A DNA stretch of 64,000 nucleotides from Azohydromonas caseinilytica (GTDB lineage Bacteria; Pseudomonadota; Gammaproteobacteria; Burkholderiales; Burkholderiaceae_C). The notes under the pieces are model-generated. The model saw only the letters and a program-made list of their open reading frames with translations, ran no database searches and had not been told where the DNA came from. Of the stretch, positions 37,751-47,600 are shown piece after piece. The stretch spans positions 62,001 to 126,000 of the forward strand of contig NZ_JABBFW010000004.1 of NCBI RefSeq assembly GCF_012927045.1. The letters run 5' to 3'. A program made the position numbers and the translations under genes. Within the stretch, counting starts at the first letter, position 1; the number at the start of each line of letters is the position of its first letter.

Positions 37751-38718
37751 GCACCGGCCCCACCCTGAGCGTGCGCGTGGCGCGCAAGGCGGTCGAAGCC
37801 GCCGACATCTGCAGCCTGGAGCTGGTGGCCGCCGACGGCAGCACGCTGCCGGGCTTCTCGGCCGGCTCGCACATCGACGTGCACCTGCCCGGCGGCATCG
37901 TGCGCCAGTACTCGCTGTGCAACGACCCGGCCGAGACGCACCGCTACCTCATTGCCGTGCTGCGCGACCCGGGCTCGCGCGGCGGCTCCATCGCCGTGCA
38001 CGACGCGGTGCAGGAGGGCGACGAGCTGTGCATCAGCGCGCCCAAGAACCACTTCGCGCTGGCCCACGAGGCCAAGAAGAGCCTGCTGCTGGCCGGGGGC
38101 ATCGGTGTCACGCCGATCCTGTGCATGGCCGAGCGCCTGGCAGTGATGGGCGCCTCCTTCGAGATGCACTACGCCGCGCGCTCACGCGAGCGCACCGCCT
38201 TCGTGGACCGAATCCAGGGCGCGGCCTTTGCCGACAAGGTGCAATTTCACTTCGATGACGGCGACGCCGAGCAGCGCCTGGACCTGCCCGGGCTGCTGAT
38301 GCAGGCGCAGCCCGGCACGCACCTCTACGTCTGCGGGCCCAAGGGCTTCATGGACGCGGTGCTGGGCACGGCGCGGGCGCAGGGCTGGGGCGAGGCGCAG
38401 CTGCACTGGGAGTTCTTCTCCGGCGCCGACGCCGCGCCGCGCGCCGACGACGGCAGCTTCGAGGTGCAGCTCGCCAGCTCGGGCCGCGTCATCGCCATCG
38501 CCCCGGACAAGACCGTGACGCAGGCGCTGGCCGAGGCGGGCGTGGAGATCCTGGTGTCGTGCGAGCAGGGCGTGTGCGGCACCTGCCTCACGCGCGTGCT
38601 GCAGGGCGAGGTGGACCACCGCGACGCCTACCTCACGCCCGAGGAGCAGGCGGCCAACGACCAGTTCACGCCCTGCTGCTCGCGCGCCAAGTCGCCGCGG
38701 CTGGTGCTGGATTTGTGA
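37747..38718 (+). CDS. vanB: Vanillate O-demethylase reductase component
   Basis: 323 residues, start overlapping the vanA stop. Phthalate-dioxygenase-reductase architecture: flavin domain (IDVHLPGGIVRQYSLCND), NAD domain (LLLAGGIGVTPILCMAERL, LYVCGPKGFMDAVL) and a C-terminal plant-type 2Fe-2S ferredoxin with CEQGVCGTCLTRVL and a last Cys in FTPCCSRAKS. It passes electrons from NADH to the Rieske centre of VanA. A strong hairpin lies 16 nt after its stop. Confidence 0.94.
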   Translation: MSTGPTLSVRVARKAVEAADICSLELVAADGSTLPGFSAGSHIDVHLPGGIVRQYSLCNDPAETHRYLIAVLRDPGSRGGSIAVHDAVQEGDELCISAPKNHFALAHEAKKSLLLAGGIGVTPILCMAERLAVMGASFEMHYAARSRERTAFVDRIQGAAFADKVQFHFDDGDAEQRLDLPGLLMQAQPGTHLYVCGPKGFMDAVLGTARAQGWGEAQLHWEFFSGADAAPRADDGSFEVQLASSGRVIAIAPDKTVTQALAEAGVEILVSCEQGVCGTCLTRVLQGEVDHRDAYLTPEEQAANDQFTPCCSRAKSPRLVLDL

Positions 38719-38733
38719 ATAGGCGTCGCCGTT

Positions 38734-38765
38734 GATATTCCCGGGATATTTGTCCCGGGAATATC
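38734..38765. terminator. Perfect 13-bp hairpin after vanB (terminator or operator)
   Basis: GATATTCCCGGGA-TATTTG-TCCCGGGAATATC is a perfect stem. A third copy of the core, CCTCCCGGGAAC, lies at 38786-38797. No U-run follows, and the core TTCCCGGGA/TCCCGGGAA occurs three times, so a regulator-binding site for the downstream lipoprotein gene is as likely as a terminator for vanAB. The 236-nt gap shows no other gene. Confidence 0.5.
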
Positions 38766-38954
38766 CAGGCGCGAATGGTATTTTCCTCCCGGGAACACCG
38801 CATATGGCCAGGCTCACCTTTAGAGTCGGCCTCGCCGCAGCGCAAGGGGTCATCGGAAGTATCTTCGGGAATTTCTTTTCCCCTCGATTGCGGGTGCCGG
38901 CATCGGGTTTGCACTAGACCTGGCCAATGCCGTGATCTTGAGGAGAAAATCCCA

Positions 38955-39083
38955 ATGTCCAAACGCGTGATCGCCGTCGTGCTGATGGCCGCCTTTTCCC
39001 TCATCGGTTGCAGCAAACCCGTGGGCAATATGGCCGGCACCGACCAGGAATACGAAGCCCATACCCCGGACTGGCGCACCTAA
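38955..39083 (+). CDS. Tiny lipoprotein, 42 residues
   Basis: ATG with AGGAGA 9 nt upstream. The protein starts MSKRVIAVVLMAAFSLIGC, a clean lipoprotein signal with Cys19 as the lipidated residue, and continues for only 23 polar residues ending DWRT. Short entericidin-like or unknown lipoproteins of this size are common and often missed. Function unknown. It converges with the che operon end and is preceded by an AT-rich leader with an unusual hairpin. Confidence 0.7.
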   Translation: MSKRVIAVVLMAAFSLIGCSKPVGNMAGTDQEYEAHTPDWRT

Positions 39084-39159
39084 ATATTCACGGGGCCGGG
39101 CTTTATGGGGCGGGCACGCCGGGGCGCCGCCCCTGTTCGGGGTGAGGAACGGCGCCGGC

Positions 39160-41082
39160 TCAGGCCTGCCGCGGCGCCAGGCGGAAGACGCTGACCGACT
39201 CCACCAGGCGCTGCGCCTGCTGCTGCAGGCTCTCGGCCGCGGCGGCGCTTTCCTCCACCAGCGCGGCGTTCTGCTGCGTGACCTGGTCGAGCTGGCTCAC
39301 GGCGTCGCCGACCTGGCTGATGCCGCTGCTCTGCTCCTGCGTCGCGGTACTGATGCGCTCGATGAGCGCGTGCACCTGCTGCACGCGCGCGACGATTTCC
39401 TCCATGCCGCGGCCGGCGTCGTGCACCAGCGCGCTGCCGGTCTCGACCTTGGAAGTGCTCTCGGTGATGAGCGCCTTGATCTCGCGCGCGGCCTCTGCGC
39501 TGCGCTGCGCCAGGTGGCGCACCTCGCCGGCCACCACGGCGAAGCCGCGGCCCTGCTCGCCGGCGCGCGCGGCCTCCACCGCGGCATTGAGCGCCAGGAT
39601 GTTGGTCTGGAAGGCGATGGCGTCGATGGTGCCGATGATGTCGACGATGCGGTGGCTGGAGGTGGTGATCTCGTCCATGGTGCTCACCACCCGGCGCACC
39701 ACCGCGCCGCCCGCGCCCGCGGCGTCCTGCGCCGCGCGGGCGAGCTCGCTGGCCTGCAGCGCGCTCTCGGCGTTGGTCTGCACCATGCCGCGCAGCTGCT
39801 CCATCGAGGCCGCGGTCTGCTGCAGGTTGGAGGCCTGCTCCTCGGTGCGCTGGCTCAGGTCCAGGTTGCCGTGCGCGATCTGCACCGCCGCGGTGCTCAC
39901 CGACTCGCTGCTGCGGCGGATGCCCACCACCATGCCCGAGAGCGAGTGCATGGCGTGCTGCAGCGCCTGCGACAGCCGGCCGACCTCGTCGTGCGAGTGC
40001 ACCTGCACCACGTGGTGCAGCTCGCCGCGCTCCAACGCCTTGGCCGCGGCCTCGGCCTCCCGCACCGCGCGCCGCGTGGTGCGGGTGACGAACACCAGCA
40101 GCGCCACGCCCAGGCCGCCGAACAGCGTGACCAGGCCGTTGACCAGCAGCAGCAGCCGGCGCTGCGCGGCCACGCGCTCGGCCAGCGCCGTGTCCAGCGC
40201 GCCGAAGGCGGACTGCGCCAGCGCGAACTGCGCGTCGATCACGCGCGTGATGGCGGCGAAGTACTCCGGTGCCGGAAGGTTGAGGGTTTCGGGCTGCACC
40301 ACGCCGTCGTCGATGAGCTTCAGGCCCGTGTCGAAGGCCGACAGCGCCGCCTGCAGCGGGGCCTGCAGGGCGGCCTGCACCTGGGCATCGGTGGCGCCGG
40401 CCTTGCCGAAGGCGCCGCGCGCGGCCCTGAGGTGGTCGCGCGCGACCTCGGCCAGCGAGGCCAGGGCGGCGCGCTCGCCGGCCGAGGCCTGGCCCTGCGC
40501 CAGCAGCGCCGCGCCGCGCGCGCGGGCCTGGCCCAGCCGCTCGGTGAGCTGGGGCAGGTGGGTGAGCGTGCCCATGACCAGGTGGTAGCTGCGCGCCTCG
40601 GTGTCCAGCGACAGCCCGCTGCCGTCGGCAATGGCCTCCAGCAGCGCCAGCTGCGTCTCCACCAGCGCCGTGTGGCGCCTGAAGCTCTCGGGCTTGGCCA
40701 TGCCGGGCAGGGCCTGCACCAGTGCCTGCCAGTCACGTCCGAGCGCTTCGGCCTGGGACGCCAGCGCGCCCTGGCCGGCCAGCGCGGCCTGCGTCGCCGC
40801 CAGCGCGGCGGCCACCTCGGCCTGCTTGGCCGCGCGGGCGCCGCGGCCGGCCGCGTCGTCCTGCGTGGCGGCCACCGTGCCGCGGTGCTGCTGCGTCAGC
40901 CGCACCAGCTTGAGCAGCTCGCCGGCCTGGGCCAGCCCGGCCGCTTCCGAGCGCAGCTCCTGCAGCGCCTGCCACTGCTGCTGCAGCAGCAGCGTCGCGG
41001 GGACCGCCACCATGGCCAGGGCCAGCAATCCCACCAGCACGAACTTGCGTGCCATGGGCAGATCCGCGATCCAGCGTGTCAT
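39160..41082 (-). CDS. Methyl-accepting chemotaxis protein, last gene of the che operon
   Basis: 640 residues from the ATG at 41082, which has GGGAGG upstream; an ATG at 41112 would add ten residues. Transmembrane segment 1 at about 14-34, a long helical periplasmic domain of about 270 residues ([32 protein letters not shown]), transmembrane segment 2 near 305-330, HAMP and the signalling domain with [20 protein letters not shown]. Unlike the other three receptors here it ends RLAPRQA with no xWxxF tether. The sensor resembles nitrate-sensor-like or all-helical bundles; the ligand is unknown. Confidence 0.94.
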   Translation of the reverse strand: MTRWIADLPMARKFVLVGLLALAMVAVPATLLLQQQWQALQELRSEAAGLAQAGELLKLVRLTQQHRGTVAATQDDAAGRGARAAKQAEVAAALAATQAALAGQGALASQAEALGRDWQALVQALPGMAKPESFRRHTALVETQLALLEAIADGSGLSLDTEARSYHLVMGTLTHLPQLTERLGQARARGAALLAQGQASAGERAALASLAEVARDHLRAARGAFGKAGATDAQVQAALQAPLQAALSAFDTGLKLIDDGVVQPETLNLPAPEYFAAITRVIDAQFALAQSAFGALDTALAERVAAQRRLLLLVNGLVTLFGGLGVALLVFVTRTTRRAVREAEAAAKALERGELHHVVQVHSHDEVGRLSQALQHAMHSLSGMVVGIRRSSESVSTAAVQIAHGNLDLSQRTEEQASNLQQTAASMEQLRGMVQTNAESALQASELARAAQDAAGAGGAVVRRVVSTMDEITTSSHRIVDIIGTIDAIAFQTNILALNAAVEAARAGEQGRGFAVVAGEVRHLAQRSAEAAREIKALITESTSKVETGSALVHDAGRGMEEIVARVQQVHALIERISTATQEQSSGISQVGDAVSQLDQVTQQNAALVEESAAAAESLQQQAQRLVESVSVFRLAPRQA

Positions 41083-41128
41083 CGACCCTCCCGGGTACTG
41101 CTTGAAGGGCAACGGGCCCGGGAATGCG

Positions 41129-41668
41129 TCAGCGCACCGAGTCGATCAGGCCCATGTCGGAGCTGCTCATCAGCGCCTCGATGTCCATGAGGATGAGCAT
41201 GCGCTCGCCCACGCCGCCGATGCCGGTGATGAAGCTCGCGTCCACGGTGGCGTTCATCTCCGGCGCCGGGCGGATCTGCTCGCGGCTGAGCTGCAGCACG
41301 TCCGACACCGAGTCCACCACCGCGCCCACGATGCGCCCGCGCACGTTGAGCACGATCACCACCGTGAAGCTGTTGTACTCGGCGCTGTCGCAGCCCAGCT
41401 TCAGGCGCAGGTCCACCACCGGCACGATCACGCCGCGCAGGTTGACCACGCCCTTCATGAACGCCGGCGCGTTGGCGATGCGCGTGGGCTGCTCGTAGGA
41501 GCGGATCTCCTGCACGCGCAGGATGTCGATGCCGTACTCCTCCGCACCGAGGCGGAAGGTCAGGTATTCGCCGCCGCGCGGCTCGGCGGTGGCCACGGGG
41601 GCGGCGCCGCGCTGCACGACCTGGAGGGCGCCACCGGTGGCGGGCGCGGGGTTGTTGATCAGTTCCAT
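41129..41668 (-). CDS. cheW: Chemotaxis adaptor protein CheW
   Basis: 179 residues. After a 30-residue leader the CheW beta-barrel is clear: [70 protein letters not shown]. It bridges the receptors and CheA in the polar signalling arrays. It sits between two receptor genes in the che operon, 46 nt before the last one. Confidence 0.97.
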   Translation of the reverse strand: MELINNPAPATGGALQVVQRGAAPVATAEPRGGEYLTFRLGAEEYGIDILRVQEIRSYEQPTRIANAPAFMKGVVNLRGVIVPVVDLRLKLGCDSAEYNSFTVVIVLNVRGRIVGAVVDSVSDVLQLSREQIRPAPEMNATVDASFITGIGGVGERMLILMDIEALMSSSDMGLIDSVR

Positions 41669-41768
41669 GCGTCACTCCTGCATGAGGTGCGGCCGCTGCC
41701 GCACGGGGTGTTGAGGGAGCTCCCGTGCGGCGGGCAGCCGGCGCGGGGCAGAGGGGTTTTCAGGGACT

Positions 41769-43514
41769 TCAGAACTGCTCCCATTCGCCGTCGTCGCCGG
41801 AGGCGGCCGGGGCGGGGGACGGGGCGGCCGCGGGCTTGGGCGCGGGCGCGGCCTTGGACTGGGGCCGGGGCTGGAGTGAGGACGGGGGCGCTGCCCGAAC
41901 CGCCACGCGCCCGATCAGCGCCGCGGCCTGTGTCCGGGCATCGGTGCGGACCGCGGGCAGGTGCTCCATGCCTTCGAGCCGGAACACCGCCGCAGCCGAC
42001 TCCAGCCGCTGCGCCTGCTCGCGCAGGTGCTGCGCCGCGGCGGCGGTTTCCTCCACCAGCGAGGCGTTCTGCTGGGTGTGGGTGTCGAGCTGGCCCACGG
42101 CGTCGCGCGCCTGGGCGATACCCTCGGCCTGCTGCTGCAGCGACACGCCCACGTCGCCGATGAGCTGCGCCACGCGGCGCACCTGCGACACGATCTCGTC
42201 CATGGTCCCGCCGGCCTCGGTGACGAGCCGGCTGCCGGCCTCCACCTTGTCCACGCTGCCGCCGATGAGGTCCTTGATCTCGCGCGCGGCGGCGGCCGAG
42301 CGCTGCGCCAGGGCGCGCACCTCGCCGGCCACCACCGCGAAGCCGCGGCCGGCCTCGCCGGCGCGCGCGGCTTCCACCGCGGCATTGAGCGCCAGGATGT
42401 TGGTCTGGAAGGCGATGCCGTCGATGGTGCCGGTGATCTCGGCAATGCGCCGCGAGCCGGCCTGGATCTCGTCCATGGTGGCCACCACGCGGTGCACCAC
42501 CTCGCCGCCGCGCTGCGCCACGTCGGCGGCGCCGGCGGCCAGCGCGTGCGCGCTGGTGGCCGACTCGGCGCTGGCCTGCACGCCGCCGGCGAGTTGCTGC
42601 ATGCTCGCGGCGCTGCGCTGCAGCTCGCTGGCGGCCTGCTCGGTGCGGCTGGCCAGGTCCGCGTTGCCGCTGGCGATCTGCGCGCAGGCGCCGCCGATGC
42701 CGTCGCTGCCGGCGCGCACCTGCGCCACCATGCGGCCCAGGTCCTGGCGCATGCGCTCCAGCGCCTGCAGCAGCCGCCCGATCTCGTCGGCGCGCCCGGC
42801 GCTCACCGGCCGCGTCAGGTCGCCGCCGGCGATGGCCTGCAGCGCCTGCTGCGCGTTGTCGAGCCGGCGCTGCAGCCCGTTGGCCATGCGCTGCACGAAG
42901 GCGAGCACCACCAGGCCCACCACCAGCGCCGTGGCCAGGCTCACCGCGGCAAAGCGCCACGCCGCGGCGCGCACCTCGTCCGTGTACACGCCCGAGCCGA
43001 TCACCCAGTTCCAGGGCGCGAAGCCCGCCACGTAGGAGCGCTTGGGGCTGTTGGCCTGCTCGCCGGGCTTGGGCCACAGGTAGTCCACGTAACCGGAGCC
43101 GTTGCGTTTGACGGTTTCCACGAACTCCATGAACAGCCGCTTGCCGTCGGGGTCCTGGGTCTGCGACATGTCCTTGCCTTCGAGCTCGGGCTTGATCGGG
43201 TGCGCCACCATGCGCGCCACCATGTCGTTGATCCAGACATATTCCTTGCCGTCGTAGCGGATGGCGCGGATCTCGTCCATGGCGTGCTGCTGGGCCTGCG
43301 CGCGCGAGACCTTGCCGGTGGCCTCCTGCTCCTGCCAGCGCTGGGCGATGGACAGCGACTGCTGCACCACCGCGCGCGTGGCGCCCAGGCGCAGGTCCAG
43401 CGCGGCATCGTGGAACGCCACGCCGGTGTAGGCGCCCAGGCCCAGCAGGGCCAGCGTCACGGCCAGCGCCATCAGGCGCAGCCGCGCGGCCAGCGAGAGA
43501 ACGACTTTCGACAT
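41769..43514 (-). CDS. Methyl-accepting chemotaxis protein with single-Cache sensor, C-terminal EWEQF
   Basis: 581 residues from the ATG at 43514 (a TTG just before it is less likely). Transmembrane segment 1 near 10-30, then a single-Cache periplasmic domain with the diagnostic GKEYVWINDMVARMVAHPIKPELEGKD and RSYVAGFAPWNWVIGSGVY, transmembrane segment 2 near 190-212, HAMP and the signalling hairpin with [20 protein letters not shown]. Such Cache domains often bind small carboxylates. The last residues GEWEQF form a tether motif for CheR/CheB. Confidence 0.95.
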   Translation of the reverse strand: MSKVVLSLAARLRLMALAVTLALLGLGAYTGVAFHDAALDLRLGATRAVVQQSLSIAQRWQEQEATGKVSRAQAQQHAMDEIRAIRYDGKEYVWINDMVARMVAHPIKPELEGKDMSQTQDPDGKRLFMEFVETVKRNGSGYVDYLWPKPGEQANSPKRSYVAGFAPWNWVIGSGVYTDEVRAAAWRFAAVSLATALVVGLVVLAFVQRMANGLQRRLDNAQQALQAIAGGDLTRPVSAGRADEIGRLLQALERMRQDLGRMVAQVRAGSDGIGGACAQIASGNADLASRTEQAASELQRSAASMQQLAGGVQASAESATSAHALAAGAADVAQRGGEVVHRVVATMDEIQAGSRRIAEITGTIDGIAFQTNILALNAAVEAARAGEAGRGFAVVAGEVRALAQRSAAAAREIKDLIGGSVDKVEAGSRLVTEAGGTMDEIVSQVRRVAQLIGDVGVSLQQQAEGIAQARDAVGQLDTHTQQNASLVEETAAAAQHLREQAQRLESAAAVFRLEGMEHLPAVRTDARTQAAALIGRVAVRAAPPSSLQPRPQSKAAPAPKPAAAPSPAPAASGDDGEWEQF

Positions 43515-43571
43515 CAATGACTTTCTTCAGGGTCCCGGCATGTCCGGCGCGTCAGGCCGGGGCCTGTTGAT

Positions 43572-45335
43572 TCAGAAACTTTCCCACTCGCCGGCGTCGG
43601 TTGCCGGCGCCTTGGCCGCGCTCGCCACCGGCGCGCCCTGGCGCGCGCGCCCCGGCGTGGCCCGGGCCAGGGCCTTGGACGACAGGGGAGGAGTGGCGGC
43701 CGCCGGGGCACGGGCCGGCGCCGCGCCGCGCACCGGCTCGGCCAGCGCCACGGCGCCGGGCGCGTCCCGCTCGGCGCGGCCGGTGCGGAAGCGCGCCACC
43801 ACTTCCGACAGCCGCACGGCCTGCTCGCTCAGGCTCTGGGCGGCAGCGGCGCTCTCTTCCACCAGCGCGGCGTTCTGCTGCGTCATGCGGTCGAGCTCGA
43901 CCACGGCGGTGTTGACCTGGCCGATGCCGCCGCTTTGCTCGGCGGCGGCGGCGCTGATCTCGCCGATCACGTCCGACACGCGCCGCACGCCCTGCACGAT
44001 CTCGTCCATGGTGCGGCCCGCGTCCTGCACCAGCGCCGAGCCGTTTTCCACCTGCGCCACGCTCTGGCCGATGAGCGCCCGGATCTCGCGCGCGGCCTCG
44101 GCGCTGCGCTGCGCCAGGTGGCGCACCTCGCCGGCCACCACCGCGAAGCCGCGGCCGGCCTCGCCCGCGCGCGCGGCCTCCACCGCGGCGTTGAGCGCCA
44201 GGATGTTGGTCTGGAAGGCGATGCCGTCGATGGTGCCGACGATGTCGCCGATGCGCCGGCTCGCGGCCTGGATGCCGTCCATGGTGCTCACCACCTGGCT
44301 GACCACCTCGCCGCCGCGCTGCGCCACCTCGGAGGCCGAGTGGGCGAGCTGGTTGGCGGTGGCGGCGGCCTCGGCGCTGGCGCGCACGGTGGAGGTGAGC
44401 TGCTGCATGCTCGACGCCGTCTGCTGCAGGCTCGACGCGGCCTGCTCGGTGCGGTTGGAGAGGTCGCTGTTGCCCGAGGCCACCTCGGAGCTGGCAAGCT
44501 GCACCGACGCGGCGGTCTGGCGCACCTCGCCCACCAGCGACTGCAGCGCGCGCTGCATGCTCGCCAGCGCGCGCTGCAGCGCCGCGGTCTCGTCCTTGCC
44601 GCTGACCTCGATGTCCTGCGACAGCTCGCCCGTGGCGATGCGCTCGGCCACGGCCTGCGCCTGCGCCAGCGGCGTGCAGATCGACACCATGTTGGCCAGC
44701 GTCAGCGGCACCACCACGACCATGGCCAGCACCACCGCCGTGCCGAAGAGCAGGTTGGCCACATGCGAGGCCTCGTCGAGCTCGGCCGCGGCGGCGGCCT
44801 GCTGCGCGCTCACGTGGGCCGCGAGCTTGCCCGCCTCGATCTCGGTGGCATGGATGGCGTCCTTGGCCGGGCCCAGCAGGCGGTTGGCCACCGTGGCGGT
44901 GTCGTAGGCGGTGGCGGCCAGTTGCTTCATCACCGGTTCGGCCTTGGCGGCGTAGTCGGTGATCGCGGCGGCAATCGCCGCCGCCGCGGCGGTGCCGGGG
45001 TCGGCCGGGCCCTGGCCGAGCTCCTGCGCGATCCGGGTCGCCTGCTGGATCGCGGCCATCCACTTCGCGTGGTACTGGGCGACGACCTCGGGCTTCTCGT
45101 AATTGATGACCTGGTCCTTCTCGAAGCGCCGGATCGCGCCGAGCTGCTCCTGCAGCGCGGCCGCCTTCGTGGCCTGGACGTGCGCGCCGTGGAGGAACCC
45201 GTCGCCCACGGCGTGCACCTTGGTCAGCCCCCAGAGGCCCGCCCCGCACACCACGGCCAGCAGGGCCAGCACCATCGCGATGGCGCTGATCATGCGGAAG
45301 CGGATGGAAAAGCTGCGAATCCAGCCGTTGATCAT
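43572..45335 (-). CDS. Methyl-accepting chemotaxis protein, C-terminal EWESF
   Basis: 587 residues. Transmembrane segments near 13-35 and 190-215 flank a four-helix-bundle-like sensor ([27 protein letters not shown]). HAMP and the signalling domain carry [21 protein letters not shown] 60-residue Ala/Pro-rich linker ends in GEWESF, nearly the enteric NWESF tether for methylation enzymes. It is the receptor nearest to cheA, 46 nt after it, so it is likely the most abundant of the operon. Confidence 0.95.
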   Translation of the reverse strand: MINGWIRSFSIRFRMISAIAMVLALLAVVCGAGLWGLTKVHAVGDGFLHGAHVQATKAAALQEQLGAIRRFEKDQVINYEKPEVVAQYHAKWMAAIQQATRIAQELGQGPADPGTAAAAAIAAAITDYAAKAEPVMKQLAATAYDTATVANRLLGPAKDAIHATEIEAGKLAAHVSAQQAAAAAELDEASHVANLLFGTAVVLAMVVVVPLTLANMVSICTPLAQAQAVAERIATGELSQDIEVSGKDETAALQRALASMQRALQSLVGEVRQTAASVQLASSEVASGNSDLSNRTEQAASSLQQTASSMQQLTSTVRASAEAAATANQLAHSASEVAQRGGEVVSQVVSTMDGIQAASRRIGDIVGTIDGIAFQTNILALNAAVEAARAGEAGRGFAVVAGEVRHLAQRSAEAAREIRALIGQSVAQVENGSALVQDAGRTMDEIVQGVRRVSDVIGEISAAAAEQSGGIGQVNTAVVELDRMTQQNAALVEESAAAAQSLSEQAVRLSEVVARFRTGRAERDAPGAVALAEPVRGAAPARAPAAATPPLSSKALARATPGRARQGAPVASAAKAPATDAGEWESF

Positions 45336-45381
45336 TCAGGTCCCCAGAACTGCTATTGGTTGCTTGATCAGCGGCTGGCCG

Positions 45382-47577
45382 TCAGGCGTGGCCGTCCATG
45401 AGCCGGTTGCGCGAGCGGCGCACCAGGCCGCCCACGTCCAGGATCAGCGCCACGCGGCCGTCGCCCAGGATGGTCGCGCCGGAGATGCCGTCCACGCGGC
45501 GGTAGTTGGCCTCCAGGTTCTTGACCACGACCTGCTGCTGGCCGAGCAGCTCGTCCACCAGCAGCGCCACGCGCCCGCCGTCGGCCTCGACCACCACCAT
45601 CATGTCGCTGGGGTTCTCCATGCCCGGACGCGGCACGTCGAACATGCGCTGCATGTCCACCACCGGCATGTACTCCTGGCGCACCTCGACCACGCGCGCC
45701 CCGGCCAGGCCGCGGATCATGCCGGGCTTGACCTGGAAGGACTCGACCACGCTGGCCAGCGGGACGATGTAGCACTCCTGGCCGATGCCCACGCTCATGC
45801 CGTCCATGATGGCCAGCGTCAGCGGCAGCCGCACCTTCACGCTCATGCCCTGGCCCGGCGCGGAGTCGATCTCCACCGTGCCGCCCAGCGCGGTGATGTT
45901 CTTCTTGACCACGTCCATCCCGACGCCGCGGCCGGAGACGTCGGTGACCACCTCGGCGGTGGAGAAGCCCGGCGCGAAGATCAGGCCCCACACCTCGGCG
46001 TCGCTGAGCGTGTCGGGCGCGTCCAGGCCGCGCTCGCGCGCCTTCCTGAGCAGCTTGTCGCGGTCCAGGCCGCGGCCGTCGTCGCGCACCTCGATGACGA
46101 TGTTGCCGCCCTGGTGGCTGGCCACCAGGGTGATGCTGCCATGCTCGGCCTTGCCGCGCGCCTTGCGCTCGGCGGGCAGCTCGATGCCGTGGTCGGCGCT
46201 GTTGCGCACCAGGTGCGTGAGCGGGTCGGTGATCTTCTCCACCAGCCCCTTGTCGAGCTCGGTGGCCTCGCCCTGGGTGTGCATCTCGATGCGCTTGCCC
46301 AGCTTGGATTCCAGGTCGCGCAGCATGCGCGGGAAGCGGCTGAAGACGACCGACATCGGAATCATGCGGATCGACATCACCGATTCCTGCAGGTCGCGCG
46401 TGTTGCGCTCCAGCGCGGCCAGCCCGGCCACGAGCTGCTGGTGCAGCGCGCCGTCGAGCTGCTTGCTGTTCTGCGCCAGCATGGCCTGCGTGATGACGAG
46501 CTCGCCCACCAGGTTGATGAGCTGGTCCACCTTCTCCACCGACACGCGCAGCGTCGAGGACTCGCCCTTGTCCACGCGCGGCACCGCCGCGGGCTTGGGG
46601 CCGGCGGCGGGCGTGGGCACGGTGATCTCGGCGGGCGCGGCCGGGGTGACGGCGGTGCCGGTGGCGGGCGCCGGCACCGGGGCCGCCGCGCCGGGGGCGC
46701 CGGGGGCGTCGTCGTAGAAGCCGTAGCCCTCGCAGTGCGGCTCGGGCGGCGGCGCGCCGGGGGCGTCGTCGTGGAAGCCGTAGCCCTTGTGCATGGGCGC
46801 CAGGCGCATCGACTCGCGCGCGACGTGGAAGGTGAACAGGTCCAGCAGCTCGTCGTCGCTGCTGGTGGTCAGCACCTTGAAGCGGCGCATGCCGTCGGCG
46901 GCGTGGCCGCCGTCCAGCGGCTCCAAGAGCCCCAAGTCGGGAATCTCCTTGAACAGCTCGGCCAGGTTGTCGGCCTGCTCGGGCTGCTGCAGCGGCCCGA
47001 CCGTGAGCTCGAGCTCGCGCACCGGGCAGGGCTTGGCGTCAACGGCCGGCGCGGCCTCGACCACCTCGGCCGGGGCGGCCTCGACCACGGGCGCGGGGGC
47101 CGGGGCGGGCGGGGCCACCGGGGCCGGCGCGGCCGCGGCCGGTGCCGGGGCGCCGCGGCCCTCGGCCATGGCGCGGATGCGCTGGCGCAGCTCGGTGGTG
47201 TCCACCGGGTCGCCGGCGCCGCCGGCCTCGTGGCGCGCGAGCTGCGCGCGCAGCGCGTCGCCGGACTGCAGCAGCACGTCCACCATCGCGTTGTCGGGCT
47301 GGAGCTCGTGGCGGCGCAGCCGGTCCAGCAGCGTTTCCATCTGGTGCGTGAGTTCGGCCACGTCGTTGAAGCCGAAGGTCGCGGCGCCGCCCTTGACCGA
47401 GTGCGCGCAGCGGAAGATCGCGTTGAGCGCCTCGTCGTCGGCGGCCGTGATGTCCACTTCCAGGAGCATCTGCTCCATGCGCTCCAGGTTCTCCAGCGCC
47501 TCCTCGAAGAAGACTTGGTAGAACTGGCTCAGGTCGATGCCGGCGTCCAGGCTGTTGTCGGATGTTGTCTCGCCCAT
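45382..47577 (-). CDS. cheA: Chemotaxis histidine kinase CheA
   Basis: 731 residues; ATG at 47577 with GGAGAG upstream, chosen because the Hpt domain starts directly after. Domains in order: Hpt (phosphorylated His59 in CAHSVKGGAATFG), an Ala/Pro linker, a P2-like region around 185-260 (RFKVLTTSSDDELLDLFTFHV), a second linker with two copies of GYGFxDDAPGAP, dimerisation helices (SVEKVDQLINLVGELVITQ), the ATPase domain (HLVRNSADHGIE, DDGRGL, GRGVGMDVVKKNI) and the CheW-like P5 domain. It autophosphorylates under receptor control and passes phosphate to CheY. Confidence 0.97.
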   Translation of the reverse strand: MGETTSDNSLDAGIDLSQFYQVFFEEALENLERMEQMLLEVDITAADDEALNAIFRCAHSVKGGAATFGFNDVAELTHQMETLLDRLRRHELQPDNAMVDVLLQSGDALRAQLARHEAGGAGDPVDTTELRQRIRAMAEGRGAPAPAAAAPAPVAPPAPAPAPVVEAAPAEVVEAAPAVDAKPCPVRELELTVGPLQQPEQADNLAELFKEIPDLGLLEPLDGGHAADGMRRFKVLTTSSDDELLDLFTFHVARESMRLAPMHKGYGFHDDAPGAPPPEPHCEGYGFYDDAPGAPGAAAPVPAPATGTAVTPAAPAEITVPTPAAGPKPAAVPRVDKGESSTLRVSVEKVDQLINLVGELVITQAMLAQNSKQLDGALHQQLVAGLAALERNTRDLQESVMSIRMIPMSVVFSRFPRMLRDLESKLGKRIEMHTQGEATELDKGLVEKITDPLTHLVRNSADHGIELPAERKARGKAEHGSITLVASHQGGNIVIEVRDDGRGLDRDKLLRKARERGLDAPDTLSDAEVWGLIFAPGFSTAEVVTDVSGRGVGMDVVKKNITALGGTVEIDSAPGQGMSVKVRLPLTLAIMDGMSVGIGQECYIVPLASVVESFQVKPGMIRGLAGARVVEVRQEYMPVVDMQRMFDVPRPGMENPSDMMVVVEADGGRVALLVDELLGQQQVVVKNLEANYRRVDGISGATILGDGRVALILDVGGLVRRSRNRLMDGHA
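46699..46787 (-). repeat. Duplicated 32-bp unit in the cheA linker
   Basis: 46699-46730 and 46756-46787 differ at one base and are 57 nt apart (19 codons, in frame). They encode GYGFYDDAPGAP and GYGFHDDAPGAP. Strong conservation of both copies within an otherwise low-complexity Ala/Pro linker suggests a functional short motif rather than chance. Confidence 0.85.
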
Positions 47578-47600
47578 GAGGTGACTCTCCGGGGGGGCGT

